From: Deltaproteobacteria bacterium
GTDB taxonomy: Bacteria > Desulfobacterota > Desulfomonilia > UBA1062
Length of the DNA stretch: 47,655 nt
Direction: 5' to 3'
Assembly (NCBI GenBank): GCA_018433775.1
Contig: JAHDQN010000050.1
Coordinates: 1 to 47,655, forward strand
A program made the position numbers and the translations under genes. The notes below the pieces were generated by a model that worked only from the letters and a program-made list of their open reading frames with translations, was not told where the DNA came from and made no database searches. This document shows positions 1 to 8,362 of the stretch, in pieces (position 1 is the stretch's first letter; every line of letters starts with the position of its first letter).

Positions 1-2
1 AG

Positions 3-1790
3 AGCGACTCCATCATCAGCTGCGAGGACGACTGGGCCGAGATCCTCTACAGCCTGAGCACGACCGACCTGCTGCCGATGGACTACATCGACCTGGCAGG
101 GGACAAGGAGCTGGTGTTTTCCGTGGGCGGCCAGGAGGTTACGGCCACGATCGGCAGTGACCAGAGCATCCGGTTTGACGACCTTGCCCACCTGGCGCTG
201 CTGGATGCGGATGACTTCCTGACCATCCGCCTGGCGACGAACAACGACGCAGGCAATGTGTTGTGGGAGTATGCGCTCATAGATTACCTGGGGTTTGTTG
301 ATCAGTATCCTGACAGGGCCTGCAACGAGCCAGGCGGATCGTACGACAACGGGGACAGTGATAATTTCTTCCTGCGACAGGATGGAGATTATCAGAATCT
401 GGATATCTACTACTGGATTCTGCCTGAGGACCTGGTGGTGACGGATGCACGGGTGAACATATACCGTCAGACAGATGAGTTGGATGAGCAGGCGTTTCCG
501 CCGATAGCGGGAGAGAAGATAGCGGGGACGAACACCTTCAAGACGGGAAAGGGCTTGCACGTATGCTGGCCGGATGTTCGTGAGGCAGACGGGGCGTTTC
601 GTGATGCTGGATTCTATCGGTTGGAGCTGGTGGTGACGATCCTGAAAGACGGTCACCCGCTGACCCTCCGTACGCCGATCAATGACGGGGACGAGACATT
701 GCCTGGCTGGCAGTGTCCTCCTGGTGGCTTGGCGGTACACGACCTGGTGTACAAGCACCGGCCTGATATCTATGTGGGAGCGGGCGAGGACGTGGCGCGA
801 AACGGCCCGGTGCATCCGTTTTCTGACGCGATCACGGACAGGTACCGGTTGTTGAAGGACAACACGCTGATAGACGGCCCGGTGTGGGAGGGGGACCCAA
901 CTGAGAACTACAGTGAGTTTGGTACGTTTCCGCATGAGGGCCTAAGCGATACCCACACCGTTTTGCAGGCCTCGGTAGCGCACGACTCTGCCGGGGTGGA
1001 GGATCACTACCTGGACATTGATAACGAGGACAGGGGATGCACGGACGGAGACCCGTATCTGCTGCATCGGAGCCACACCTCTGCGACTCACCCGAATTAT
1101 GTGTTTGTGCACTACTGGATGTACTCTACCGCGAGCCATTCTCCGTATCATACTACGACGGGAATGCTGAACAATTCATTTACCCATGAGGCCGACTGGG
1201 AGATGGTGCAGATAGCAATTCAGCTCAGGTCTCGTGAAGACATTTCAGACAAATCGAGGTGGATTATGCCGTATGCGGCTACCGCGTCGCAGCATTACTA
1301 TGGCCAGACACTGGCATGGCGGGTGGATCAGAGCGATGATACCGCCTCTGTTCCCGAGCAGCGGTACGTGAGGACTTCCGAGGATGGGAACAGGGTGAAA
1401 ATCTATATTGCTGAAAATGCACACGCCGCGTATTTTCGTGATGGTGATATCGACGCTGATGTAAGGGCGGGCGTTGGCACACAAATACAGTATGATCCGG
1501 ATATTGATCTGTATTTTGATAGAATCAATATGCCAGAAAGAAAAGCTTATCAGCTACTTTGCCTAAAAAGATACAGTGATAATAACGGCATATATGACTG
1601 GAGCGGGAGATGGGGAGAGGAAGCAACCCTGACCGATTGGGTAGTGCCCCTGCTTCGGGGACCGCTGTTCCGCCAAGCAAATGACGGGGCAGGTCCATCA
1701 TTTCGGATTGATGAGAACCCGGTTCACTTCCATAACAGATGCCGAAAGATGATAGATGGTCAGCCTGATGGGTTGACAGAATTACAATAG
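3..1790 (+). CDS. Large surface-type protein with Vps62-like C-terminal domain (5' end outside window)
   Basis: The reading frame is open from the first bases of the window (it reads SDSIISCEDDW before the first ATG at 78), so the gene starts upstream and only its 3' part is seen. The middle, about residues 70-220 counted from that ATG, looks like a beta-rich Ig-type region. The C-terminal half carries the spaced motifs RPDIY, VHYWMY, HEADWEM, TASQHYYGQT, KIYIAENAHAAYF and GRWGEE. This pattern resembles the Vps62/DUF946-like family, whose biochemical role is unknown to me. The same motifs recur in the gene at 2937-6317, so the two are paralogous over this domain. It is followed after 10 nt by a secreted-protein gene, suggesting one operon. 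Function is not known; surface or secreted location is inferred from the neighbours and domain style. Confidence 0.75.
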   Translation, partial: SDSIISCEDDWAEILYSLSTTDLLPMDYIDLAGDKELVFSVGGQEVTATIGSDQSIRFDDLAHLALLDADDFLTIRLATNNDAGNVLWEYALIDYLGFVDQYPDRACNEPGGSYDNGDSDNFFLRQDGDYQNLDIYYWILPEDLVVTDARVNIYRQTDELDEQAFPPIAGEKIAGTNTFKTGKGLHVCWPDVREADGAFRDAGFYRLELVVTILKDGHPLTLRTPINDGDETLPGWQCPPGGLAVHDLVYKHRPDIYVGAGEDVARNGPVHPFSDAITDRYRLLKDNTLIDGPVWEGDPTENYSEFGTFPHEGLSDTHTVLQASVAHDSAGVEDHYLDIDNEDRGCTDGDPYLLHRSHTSATHPNYVFVHYWMYSTASHSPYHTTTGMLNNSFTHEADWEMVQIAIQLRSREDISDKSRWIMPYAATASQHYYGQTLAWRVDQSDDTASVPEQRYVRTSEDGNRVKIYIAENAHAAYFRDGDIDADVRAGVGTQIQYDPDIDLYFDRINMPERKAYQLLCLKRYSDNNGIYDWSGRWGEEATLTDWVVPLLRGPLFRQANDGAGPSFRIDENPVHFHNRCRKMIDGQPDGLTELQ

Positions 1791-1800
1791 GAGAGATGCC

Positions 1801-2928
1801 GTGCGTAAGAGTGCTATGGTGAATGTTTTGATGGTGTTGTTCCTGTTCATGGGAGCTCATGCTTGGACTTACGAGATTGATTACAGTAAGGAATACCAGC
1901 TGAAGATTCCTGAGATAACGATGGAGGCCAGGGATGTTCATTCGAGGATTGTCCTGCATAAGGTCAGGCTGTCAGAGACCGGTGGGGACACGTTCCTGGT
2001 AAAACCGCTGAGTAAAGAAGACTTATGGGCAACATCGTTGTCGGAACAAACACAGAAGAAGGGATTTGAAGGCAGGATAGTATCAGCGGATGTTGTCGAG
2101 ATCTCTGGATACATGGGTTTGGGTGAGGTAGGGGCCAAGGTTATTTTGTCCGGGCATCTTATCGGGAATAACGTCATGAAAGGTACGTCTGTGATTCAAA
2201 TACTGGCCCCGGACGCCTCGGTGAGCACACTGGAGTACCGATCGCAATGGGCACTGGAAGAGGTCGATAATAAACAACCCATAGAGATATCGAACACGGT
2301 TACCTATCATGGCCCACCTCCGAAATCGTTCAAGGCCACGACGTCAACTCCAGAGGAGCGGGCTAAATGGCCTCTACAGAGTGATGCGGGAATTAAGAGT
2401 ATGGCGAGCTATAGAGTTAGTCTGAGGAATGATTTATACAAGTATGCATCGCAAGATCTAAAAGTTTTTTATAACCGTATCTTGGAGGAGCTCACCTGGG
2501 ACGAGATCAGGTACACCCCGGGAATCCTGCTGTTGATCGATCACCTTGCGAGCCTGGAGGAGGCGGACAGGGGGCGCATAGCAAAGGCATACGTGCGTGA
2601 CGGGAGCGTGCAGTTCTTTGACGGCATCTCATATGGAGAGCTGCAGAAGACCCCGCCGCTGTTTGCCATCCTGCACGCAGCGGGTCGGATGGATCAGGGA
2701 GAGGTAGAGGCTCTGAGGCGGGAGTCGGATCTGTTTGATGGCATGTACCGGGCCTATGAGCAGATACCCGAGGATGAGCGGGCGGAGCTGTCATTGCACG
2801 AACTCATGGTTGAGGTTTCGAAGAACCTGCCTGTGAATATCCGGAAGCAGTACTTCGAGCGCTCCGAGAAGTTGCAGGAGTACGTGGCCTCGTCGAGAGG
2901 GGATGATTTGAGGCCCTGGTATCGATAA
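1801..2928 (+). CDS. Secreted protein of unknown function
   Basis: This 375-residue protein starts at GTG 1801 behind an AGGAGAG ribosome binding site. The N-terminus (MRKSAMVNVLMVLFLFMGAHA) is a clear Sec signal peptide with likely cleavage after AHA, so the mature protein is periplasmic or secreted. The first half of the mature part looks beta-rich. The second half, from about residue 200, is strongly alpha-helical and rich in E, R and L. I recognise no family. It lies between two genes sharing a Vps62-like domain, 10 nt after the first and 8 nt before the second, so the three are probably co-transcribed and may act together at the cell surface. Confidence 0.75.
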   Translation: MRKSAMVNVLMVLFLFMGAHAWTYEIDYSKEYQLKIPEITMEARDVHSRIVLHKVRLSETGGDTFLVKPLSKEDLWATSLSEQTQKKGFEGRIVSADVVEISGYMGLGEVGAKVILSGHLIGNNVMKGTSVIQILAPDASVSTLEYRSQWALEEVDNKQPIEISNTVTYHGPPPKSFKATTSTPEERAKWPLQSDAGIKSMASYRVSLRNDLYKYASQDLKVFYNRILEELTWDEIRYTPGILLLIDHLASLEEADRGRIAKAYVRDGSVQFFDGISYGELQKTPPLFAILHAAGRMDQGEVEALRRESDLFDGMYRAYEQIPEDERAELSLHELMVEVSKNLPVNIRKQYFERSEKLQEYVASSRGDDLRPWYR

Positions 2929-2936
2929 CGTATGGA

Positions 2937-5900
2937 ATGTACCAGTCCGAAGAGACGGACTCCGGCCATGCGGCCGGGGAAGTGACCGAGCTCTTCCACT
3001 GCCTGACCTGGACCGGATCGGGCGTGGTCGAGGGAGAGTTCGGCACGCCGGTGGACCTTGCGGTTGATTCACAGGGCTGCACCTATGTTCTCGACTATGC
3101 CAAGGCAAGGGTGCAGAAGTTCGACTCTGAGGGCGGGTTTGTGCTTGAATGGGGTGCTCCCGGGCAGGGCCAGGGCGAGTTTGTCCACCCCCAAGGGATC
3201 TGTGTGGGTGCAGGTGAGCGCATCTACGTTGCCGACAGCGGCAATCACCGCATCCAGGTGTTTGACTCATCCGGGGTGTTCCTCCTGGAATTCGGGGAAA
3301 ACGGCACTGGTGACGGTCAGTTCAACTCGCCGGTGGATGTTGCGGCCGGTGCCGCGGGTGATGTCTACGTGGTGGACCAGGGCAATCACCGTGTGCAGCG
3401 GTTTGGTGCCACAGGAGAGTATCTCTCGAAGTGGGGTGCGCAGGGTTTTGGTGAGGCCCAGTTCGTGTTGCCTTCAGGCATTGCAATTGACGCGGCCGGG
3501 AACTGCTATGTCTCGGATGCGGGCAATCACCGTATCCAGGTGTTTGCTTCGGACGGTACCTGCACCACCCGGTGGGGCTCTCAAGGCAGCGGCAGGGGAG
3601 AGCTTATCTCGCCCTCCAAGGTTGATATCGACAGCCAGGGCAGGGTCAACGTCGTGGACCTGGGCAACTCGCGCATCCAGGTTTTCAGCGCCGCAGGAGA
3701 GTTTATCAGGGAGTACGGCTCGGTCGGCTCGGGCCACGGTGAGTTCATGTTTGCGCCCGTGGGCGCGGGCATTGCCGCCCACGGTGAGGATGTTTACGTG
3801 GCCGACGGCGGCAACCGCCGCGTCGTGGGGATTGCGGGTATCGAGAAGCGCTATGGCTGGGGCACGGACATGACCAAAGCGGCGGTATCCCGAGAGGAGG
3901 TGGGCCGGCTGGTGCAGGAGAACACCGCGATAGCGAGCGGCACCGAGGTGCGCACCTGGGAGGTGGAGCTGCCGGGGGATACCTACCGGGTAAGCCTTGG
4001 CTGCGGTGACACGCAGTACTCGGCCGGTCCGCACCGGGTGGTTGTCGAGGGCGAGGTGGTGGTGAACAACGTCTCGACCGCACCGGGAGAGGTGCACCAG
4101 GTGAAGGATGTGCCGGTGACGGTAACGGACGGAGCGCTCACCGTGGAGATCGGGGGAGAGGAGAGCCCGACCCTGATCAACTATATCCGGGTGGAGAAGG
4201 AGCTTGATCCGGGAGAGGAAGGAATACCCAGGACCGAGGTAGCGTCGCTTTATGACAGCACCGAGCACCCGTATCCGTCCGTGTACCGGGTTGAGCTGAC
4301 CGACCCGTCCTCCCGTGAGGGTGAGACGGTGGTCGCGGGCTCGGAGAGCCTTGCGGGCGAGGTGATAAACGAGAAGACCCTGGCGCTTGCCCGTGAGGAC
4401 AAGGTCCTGGTGACGCATCCGCTGCTGTTTGCGCGCATCAGCCCCGGGCAGGCCCTGCCGGTGCTGCCGGACTCGGTCAATGTGCTCTTCGGCTATGACG
4501 TCAAGGGCACGATCACCAAGGGTGCAACGAGGAAGGTGACAATCCCGCTGGTGGAGATCGTCAACAGGGTGGTGCTCTCCAAGGGGCTTGCCGACGATCC
4601 TCAGACCGCACAAGACGAGAGCAGGGACAGCGACGACTGCTATGTGGCCGGGGAGGGCGCTGACATGACCCCGAACGGCAAGCCGGTGCCCGTGGATGTA
4701 TATTACCGGCTCAGGGAGCAGGTTGAAGCGGTGAGGATGGAGATATCCTGGAAAGGGCAGGACGGGTTTGTCCGCAAGCGAGAGCTGCACGGTCTGCCCG
4801 CGGCCGGCGGTGTTGAGCTTAAGGCGCAGTGGGACGGCAGGGACGAGGCAGGCGAGTATGTGACGAACCTGCCCGAGGGGATCGTGCACGTGCAGATGCG
4901 GGTGCTTAAAGGGGGCCAGTGGTACATGAGCGACAAGCACCGGCTCTACGAGCTCTCGTCGTACTTCCGTCCCGAGATCTATTTGCAGGCCACCGAGTTC
5001 AGCCCGCCGGCGAGCACGGAGATCATGCTCAAGCACTACCGCATGTTCTACGACAGCCCTGTTGGAGGTTTTCTGCCGGGAGACCCCTTTGATTTCCATA
5101 TAATCTCACCGGGACCGGGCGATATGGCCGATGTCATGGCATTGTTCAATAACGAGCGGTACTATATGGATCTCAACGACCCGAGTGATGGGAATGTGTA
5201 TGGAGATTATCCCGAGAACTGGAGGAAGCGGGGGTTTGGCGGAACAGCAGAGGAGACGCCCACGCTTTATACCCATGCCGTCACCAGGACCATCGTGGAA
5301 GACATAGACGGCACTCCGGAAGACCGGACAGCGGTGTTCCTGCAGTACTGGATGTTCTATCCATCGAGCACCCCGCCCATCGGGATCAACGGGAATGCGA
5401 ACTGTTGCCGGTATGATTCCGGGGGAGTGAGCCAGGTTACGACGAACGATCAGGAAAAGACCACGACGATAACCAACAGTACCAGGAGCTGGAGGCCGAA
5501 CGAATGGCTGGGGAGGAAGATACTGATCTTCCGGCCCAACAATGGGTTCGGGTACTGGTCTGAGGTGGTTTCAAACAGTACGAATTCCCTAACCGTCAGG
5601 GGGAGATTCGACAATGCGGTAGCATATAGGATTCATGAAGGAACAGACACGACCTTCCACGAGGGTGATTGGGAGATGGCCATGCTGGTGGTCGAGATGG
5701 ATCCTGGCGAGGAGATGAAGGGGAGACCCTGGCTGAGATCAGTTACCGCCTCACAGCATTATACCGGGCAGACCTTGCCCACGAAGACCGGCAGGTATGC
5801 ATCGAGGCCGGAACTGAATAAGCAGGGCGTAGAGTATGATCCCGCAGGGGTTGATTATGTTCAACTGAGCGGACACAGGCCAAAATTGTATATTGGCGCT

Positions 5901-6317
5901 GGAAGCCATGCGACGTTCTTCAAAGAGGGTACTTTCGGGACAATGCTGCCTTTTGTTCCTGCATCACTTGAAGAGGGTATATCTATATCAGGATTTTATA
6001 CTTGGACGCGTGTTTATCTATCCGGAGAAGATGAAGTCTCAGCTGATTCGACTGCACCTCTAAACTCTGTGGCAAGTAATGATTATGAACTCAAGGTTTT
6101 ACCGTACCATGCAGCTCAATGGAAAGGTCATTGGGGTGAATATCTTGGAATAAAGGGTGGCCTCCACGCAAGTGGGGGGAATCCACCTTGTAAACGTTCT
6201 GATAAATTCGATGAAATCATGTTAACAGATTTTGTGAATTGGCATAACCGGTATGTTCAGAATGGGAAAAGGAATTGCCCCGGCACACAGGAATTTGTAA
6301 GGATAACTGTTAAATAG
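2937..6317 (+). CDS. NHL-repeat protein with Ig-like and Vps62-like domains
   Basis: A 1126-residue multidomain protein. Residues about 25-310 are six NHL repeats, each with a GNHRIQVF-like strand and a G.F..P.G/D turn, forming a six-bladed propeller. Residues about 315-430 resemble a malectin-like carbohydrate-binding domain (TYRVSLGCGD, INYIRVEKE). A FlgD-type Ig region with WDGRDEAGEYV follows, then a C-terminal Vps62-like domain (RPEIY, LQYWMFYPSS, HEGDWEMAM, TASQHYTGQT, KLYIGAGSHATFF, WKGHWGEY) paralogous to the gene at 3-1790. Inside that domain a short beta-rich module (TRSWRPNEWLGRK, SNSTNSLTV) is inserted. ATG 2937 is the first possible start after an in-frame TGA at 2904. No signal peptide is visible, which is odd for this type of protein. 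Binding of a surface or carbohydrate partner is inferred only from the domains. Confidence 0.8.
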   Translation: MYQSEETDSGHAAGEVTELFHCLTWTGSGVVEGEFGTPVDLAVDSQGCTYVLDYAKARVQKFDSEGGFVLEWGAPGQGQGEFVHPQGICVGAGERIYVADSGNHRIQVFDSSGVFLLEFGENGTGDGQFNSPVDVAAGAAGDVYVVDQGNHRVQRFGATGEYLSKWGAQGFGEAQFVLPSGIAIDAAGNCYVSDAGNHRIQVFASDGTCTTRWGSQGSGRGELISPSKVDIDSQGRVNVVDLGNSRIQVFSAAGEFIREYGSVGSGHGEFMFAPVGAGIAAHGEDVYVADGGNRRVVGIAGIEKRYGWGTDMTKAAVSREEVGRLVQENTAIASGTEVRTWEVELPGDTYRVSLGCGDTQYSAGPHRVVVEGEVVVNNVSTAPGEVHQVKDVPVTVTDGALTVEIGGEESPTLINYIRVEKELDPGEEGIPRTEVASLYDSTEHPYPSVYRVELTDPSSREGETVVAGSESLAGEVINEKTLALAREDKVLVTHPLLFARISPGQALPVLPDSVNVLFGYDVKGTITKGATRKVTIPLVEIVNRVVLSKGLADDPQTAQDESRDSDDCYVAGEGADMTPNGKPVPVDVYYRLREQVEAVRMEISWKGQDGFVRKRELHGLPAAGGVELKAQWDGRDEAGEYVTNLPEGIVHVQMRVLKGGQWYMSDKHRLYELSSYFRPEIYLQATEFSPPASTEIMLKHYRMFYDSPVGGFLPGDPFDFHIISPGPGDMADVMALFNNERYYMDLNDPSDGNVYGDYPENWRKRGFGGTAEETPTLYTHAVTRTIVEDIDGTPEDRTAVFLQYWMFYPSSTPPIGINGNANCCRYDSGGVSQVTTNDQEKTTTITNSTRSWRPNEWLGRKILIFRPNNGFGYWSEVVSNSTNSLTVRGRFDNAVAYRIHEGTDTTFHEGDWEMAMLVVEMDPGEEMKGRPWLRSVTASQHYTGQTLPTKTGRYASRPELNKQGVEYDPAGVDYVQLSGHRPKLYIGAGSHATFFKEGTFGTMLPFVPASLEEGISISGFYTWTRVYLSGEDEVSADSTAPLNSVASNDYELKVLPYHAAQWKGHWGEYLGIKGGLHASGGNPPCKRSDKFDEIMLTDFVNWHNRYVQNGKRNCPGTQEFVRITVK

Positions 6318-6325
6318 GAGGAGAC

Positions 6326-6751
6326 TTGGATTTGTTCTGTGGTGTCACGTCAAAGACAAGGTGTAATAAGGGTTTATTGGCTGGGTTATGCTTTGGCTTA
6401 TTATATGGGTTTATTGAGTTGTTGTTCATCTTGATATGTTATTTAGACATAAAGCTATTGCATGGATTTTGCCTATTTTGGGTGATTTCTAATAGTTGGG
6501 TATTTCTTATCGTAACATTGTTTGTAGAAAATGCCGTTGTCGCATTAATTTCATGTGTGTTTGTTCATTTCGCAATAGGGTTCATAATAGGCAAACAAAT
6601 TCACAGAAGATCAGAGAAGAGTTTTCATATAAAAATATTTTTGTATAGTTGGATTTCTTACATTGTAGCCTTTCCTGTCATAAGAATATCTGGATCTATA
6701 CTGACGGTTCTGTTGCAGACCATCATCGACCCGGGTGGATGGTGGGCATAA
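6326..6751 (+). CDS. Small multi-spanning membrane protein
   Basis: About 141 residues with three or four hydrophobic segments (near LLAGLCFGLLYGFIELLFI, WVFLIVTLFVENAVVALI, HFAIGFIIG and FLYSWISYIVAFPVI), so an inner-membrane protein. It has no ATG at the front. TTG 6326 follows AGGAGG very closely, and TTG 6332 has better spacing and may be the true start. It sits 8 nt after the NHL protein gene and probably shares its transcript. Base composition is much more AT-rich than the genes on either side, which suggests separate ancestry. No family is recognised. Confidence 0.6.
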   Translation: MDLFCGVTSKTRCNKGLLAGLCFGLLYGFIELLFILICYLDIKLLHGFCLFWVISNSWVFLIVTLFVENAVVALISCVFVHFAIGFIIGKQIHRRSEKSFHIKIFLYSWISYIVAFPVIRISGSILTVLLQTIIDPGGWWA

Positions 6752-6775
6752 CGTCCGATAATACCCTGTCTACCC

Positions 6776-6915
6776 ATGATCGATCCTTCCACCGGAATGA
6801 TCCGGGTGGAGGATGGTTCAGGATCCGGCGACATCCGGGTCCGGGCGACGGACGCCGAGTTTGATACGGTGTACAAGGATGCGTGGGTGTGCGTGGGGTG
6901 CCTTGGATCGCTGTA
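6776..6915 (+). pseudogene. Fragment of a bacterial Ig-like (Big_2-type) surface protein
   Basis: The frame from 6776 to the TAA at 6913 reads IDPSTGMIRVEDGSGSGD followed by IRVRATDAEFDTVYKDA. This is the signature of bacterial Ig-like repeat domains (D.STG.I.V.DGSGSG.I.VRATDA). Only about 45 codons remain, with no plausible start or continuation. It is probably the leftover of a surface-protein gene related in style to those upstream, cut where an IS fragment (6906-7040) now lies on the other strand. Confidence 0.5.
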
Positions 6916-7040
6916 ACGATGACCTGGTCATGAAAGAGCTCGGTCCAGTCTGTGAATGCCTTATTGGAGGTCAGGATGGTGCTGGCCTTCTCGTAGCGGT
7001 TGGCGACGAAGCTGGATAAATTCTCAGGTTCGGTTTCATG
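6906..7040 (-). pseudogene. istB: Fragment of IS21-type helper ATPase IstB
   Basis: Read on the minus strand, 7040 to 6906 encodes about 45 codons that include NLSSFVANRYEKASTILTSN and then KAFTDWTELFHDQVIVTAI. This is the region near the C-terminus of IstB-like ATP-binding proteins (pattern ..RYE..S.ILTSN..F..W...F.D.V..TAI). Nothing recognisable of the Walker motifs or of IstA is found nearby, so this is a small remnant of an IS21-family insertion. Confidence 0.6.
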
Positions 7041-7327
7041 GGTGATGGTCTTCCTTCCTACCCGGCCGCCACATTTTTTTACCGGCGTTTCAGGGGCCTG
7101 TACTGTTACGCTATCGAGCCGGCAGCAGCATCAGCACCAGGCCGCGGGGGATCATGCAGCCTTGACAAGGTATGTCTTGGAATTACTATAGATAACTAGT
7201 GCACCTGGATGCATGGACAATCACCTCTTCATACAAACCTTCCCGCCATGTTTGCAGCGTGCATGGCAATGCCACCGGCCCGGGATTCGTGTGTATCTGC
7301 TGATGTTCATAGCTTAAGGAGATATTT

Positions 7328-7684
7328 ATGTGTCCGGACCCAACCCGGTATCTGTCTCAGCACAGGATGCAGGCATTTGGCGTATACCCTGTGGGCGACG
7401 GGATAATGTTCCGGCTGTGGGCACTTCTGAACACCGATATTCAGCTCGTGCTCTTTGATGAGGACGGCACCCAGACACGCCGCCGGATAAGTGACGGGGA
7501 GAACGGCTTACGGTCTGTTGTCGTGCCAGATGCGAGGGACGGACAGCGCTATCTCTGCGATATAGATGGAAGGATCAAGAGCGGTCCACGGCAATGCCGG
7601 CATCGGGCCGTATCCGGCCGTCATCCTGTCGCAGTGAGGGCAGGGGAGGGGGGTGTCAGTTTATTCGATGGAAGCGATGGATAA
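7328..7684 (+). pseudogene. N-terminal E-set fragment of a TreZ/GlgB-type glycosidase
   Basis: ATG 7328 has a strong ribosome binding site (TTAAGGAGATATTT). Residues about 14-80 (AFGVYPVGDGIMFRLWA, IQLVLFDEDG, VPDARDGQRYLCDIDG) match the N-terminal E-set/CBM48 domain of malto-oligosyltrehalose trehalohydrolase and branching enzymes. After about residue 85 the sequence becomes low-complexity and Arg-rich and ends at 7684, while the catalytic GH13 barrel is absent. The piece is therefore the beginning of a broken gene. Which member of the family it came from cannot be decided from one domain. Confidence 0.5.
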
Positions 7685-8025
7685 GACAGAAAACCCGGCT
7701 GAGGTTTTTCTCCAGCCATGGCTTGATTTCTCTGAGTCTCTGATCCATTTCTGGAAGACCTGGTATCTCGTCGTGGCAGAACATTCTGCCGTGGTCTTTT
7801 TCCCTGCTGCAGTTCACCCGCGAGATCAAAGGCACCTCCGAGCTGGAGGCAAAAATCGTCACCGAGGTCGCAGGGTACGGGAGCCAGCTGGGCACGATCA
7901 TGGATATCATCGAGGTGATGCAGAAAAAATATTCCTTCGATGTAAAAACCCTGGACGAGGAAGAAGCGTATATGTACCTGAAGTTCAAGAAGCTCGTGAA
8001 GGATGTCAGAAAGCTGAAGGCATAA
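7668..8025 (+). pseudogene. Frameshifted small gene, about 119 codons, unknown family
   Basis: From ATG 7668 (or 7677) one frame reads MDKTENPAEVFLQPWLDFSE and continues to about FWKTWYL near 7770. The coherent protein-like reading then switches frame: 7780-8025 reads WQNILPWSFSLLQFTREIKG on to LDEEEAYMYLKFKKLVKDV and stops at TAA 8023. The two parts join naturally if one frameshift lies around 7770-7790. The N-terminal half resembles small proteins that accompany PHA synthases or phasins, but only weakly. I cannot tell a real mutation from a sequencing error. Confidence 0.45.
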
Positions 8026-8362
8026 CCGGAATCATGAAAACCGTGAAGGGTTCATATTACGCATTTTTTGTCCCGCAGGGCGATGCCGGGGGAAATGGGC
8101 GAAATGTGGATCCGCCCACAACTTCTGGGAGCATATGTGAAATCTGAATCTTCCTACAGTTCCCCTGATTTGAGAAAATGTTCTTGGATGCTTGAGAAAA
8201 ACCATGAATTTTCCGAACAGGACGGCATGTATCGACATGGGATGACAGTAGATGCGCCCGTGGGGGATACTTGGATGCCACCGGAATGACGGACCTCACG
8301 AAGAAGAGATCATGTATTCGCAGGATACCACAGCAAAGAGACCGCTGCATGGAGAGTAAGGG
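8026..8362. other. Gene-free stretch before the sensor kinase
   Basis: I see no convincing gene here. A short GCGAAATGTGGATCCGCCC stretch near 8099 resembles GCGAAATGTGAACCCGTCCC near 11169, perhaps a minor interspersed repeat. The stretch ends with the GGAGAG ribosome binding site of the kinase gene. Confidence 0.4.

Noticed and set aside
3474..5099. 541-codon open frame on the minus strand inside the NHL protein gene
   Set aside because: It is antisense to a gene with clear domains; its composition (H, L, R rich) shows a GC-rich shadow frame.
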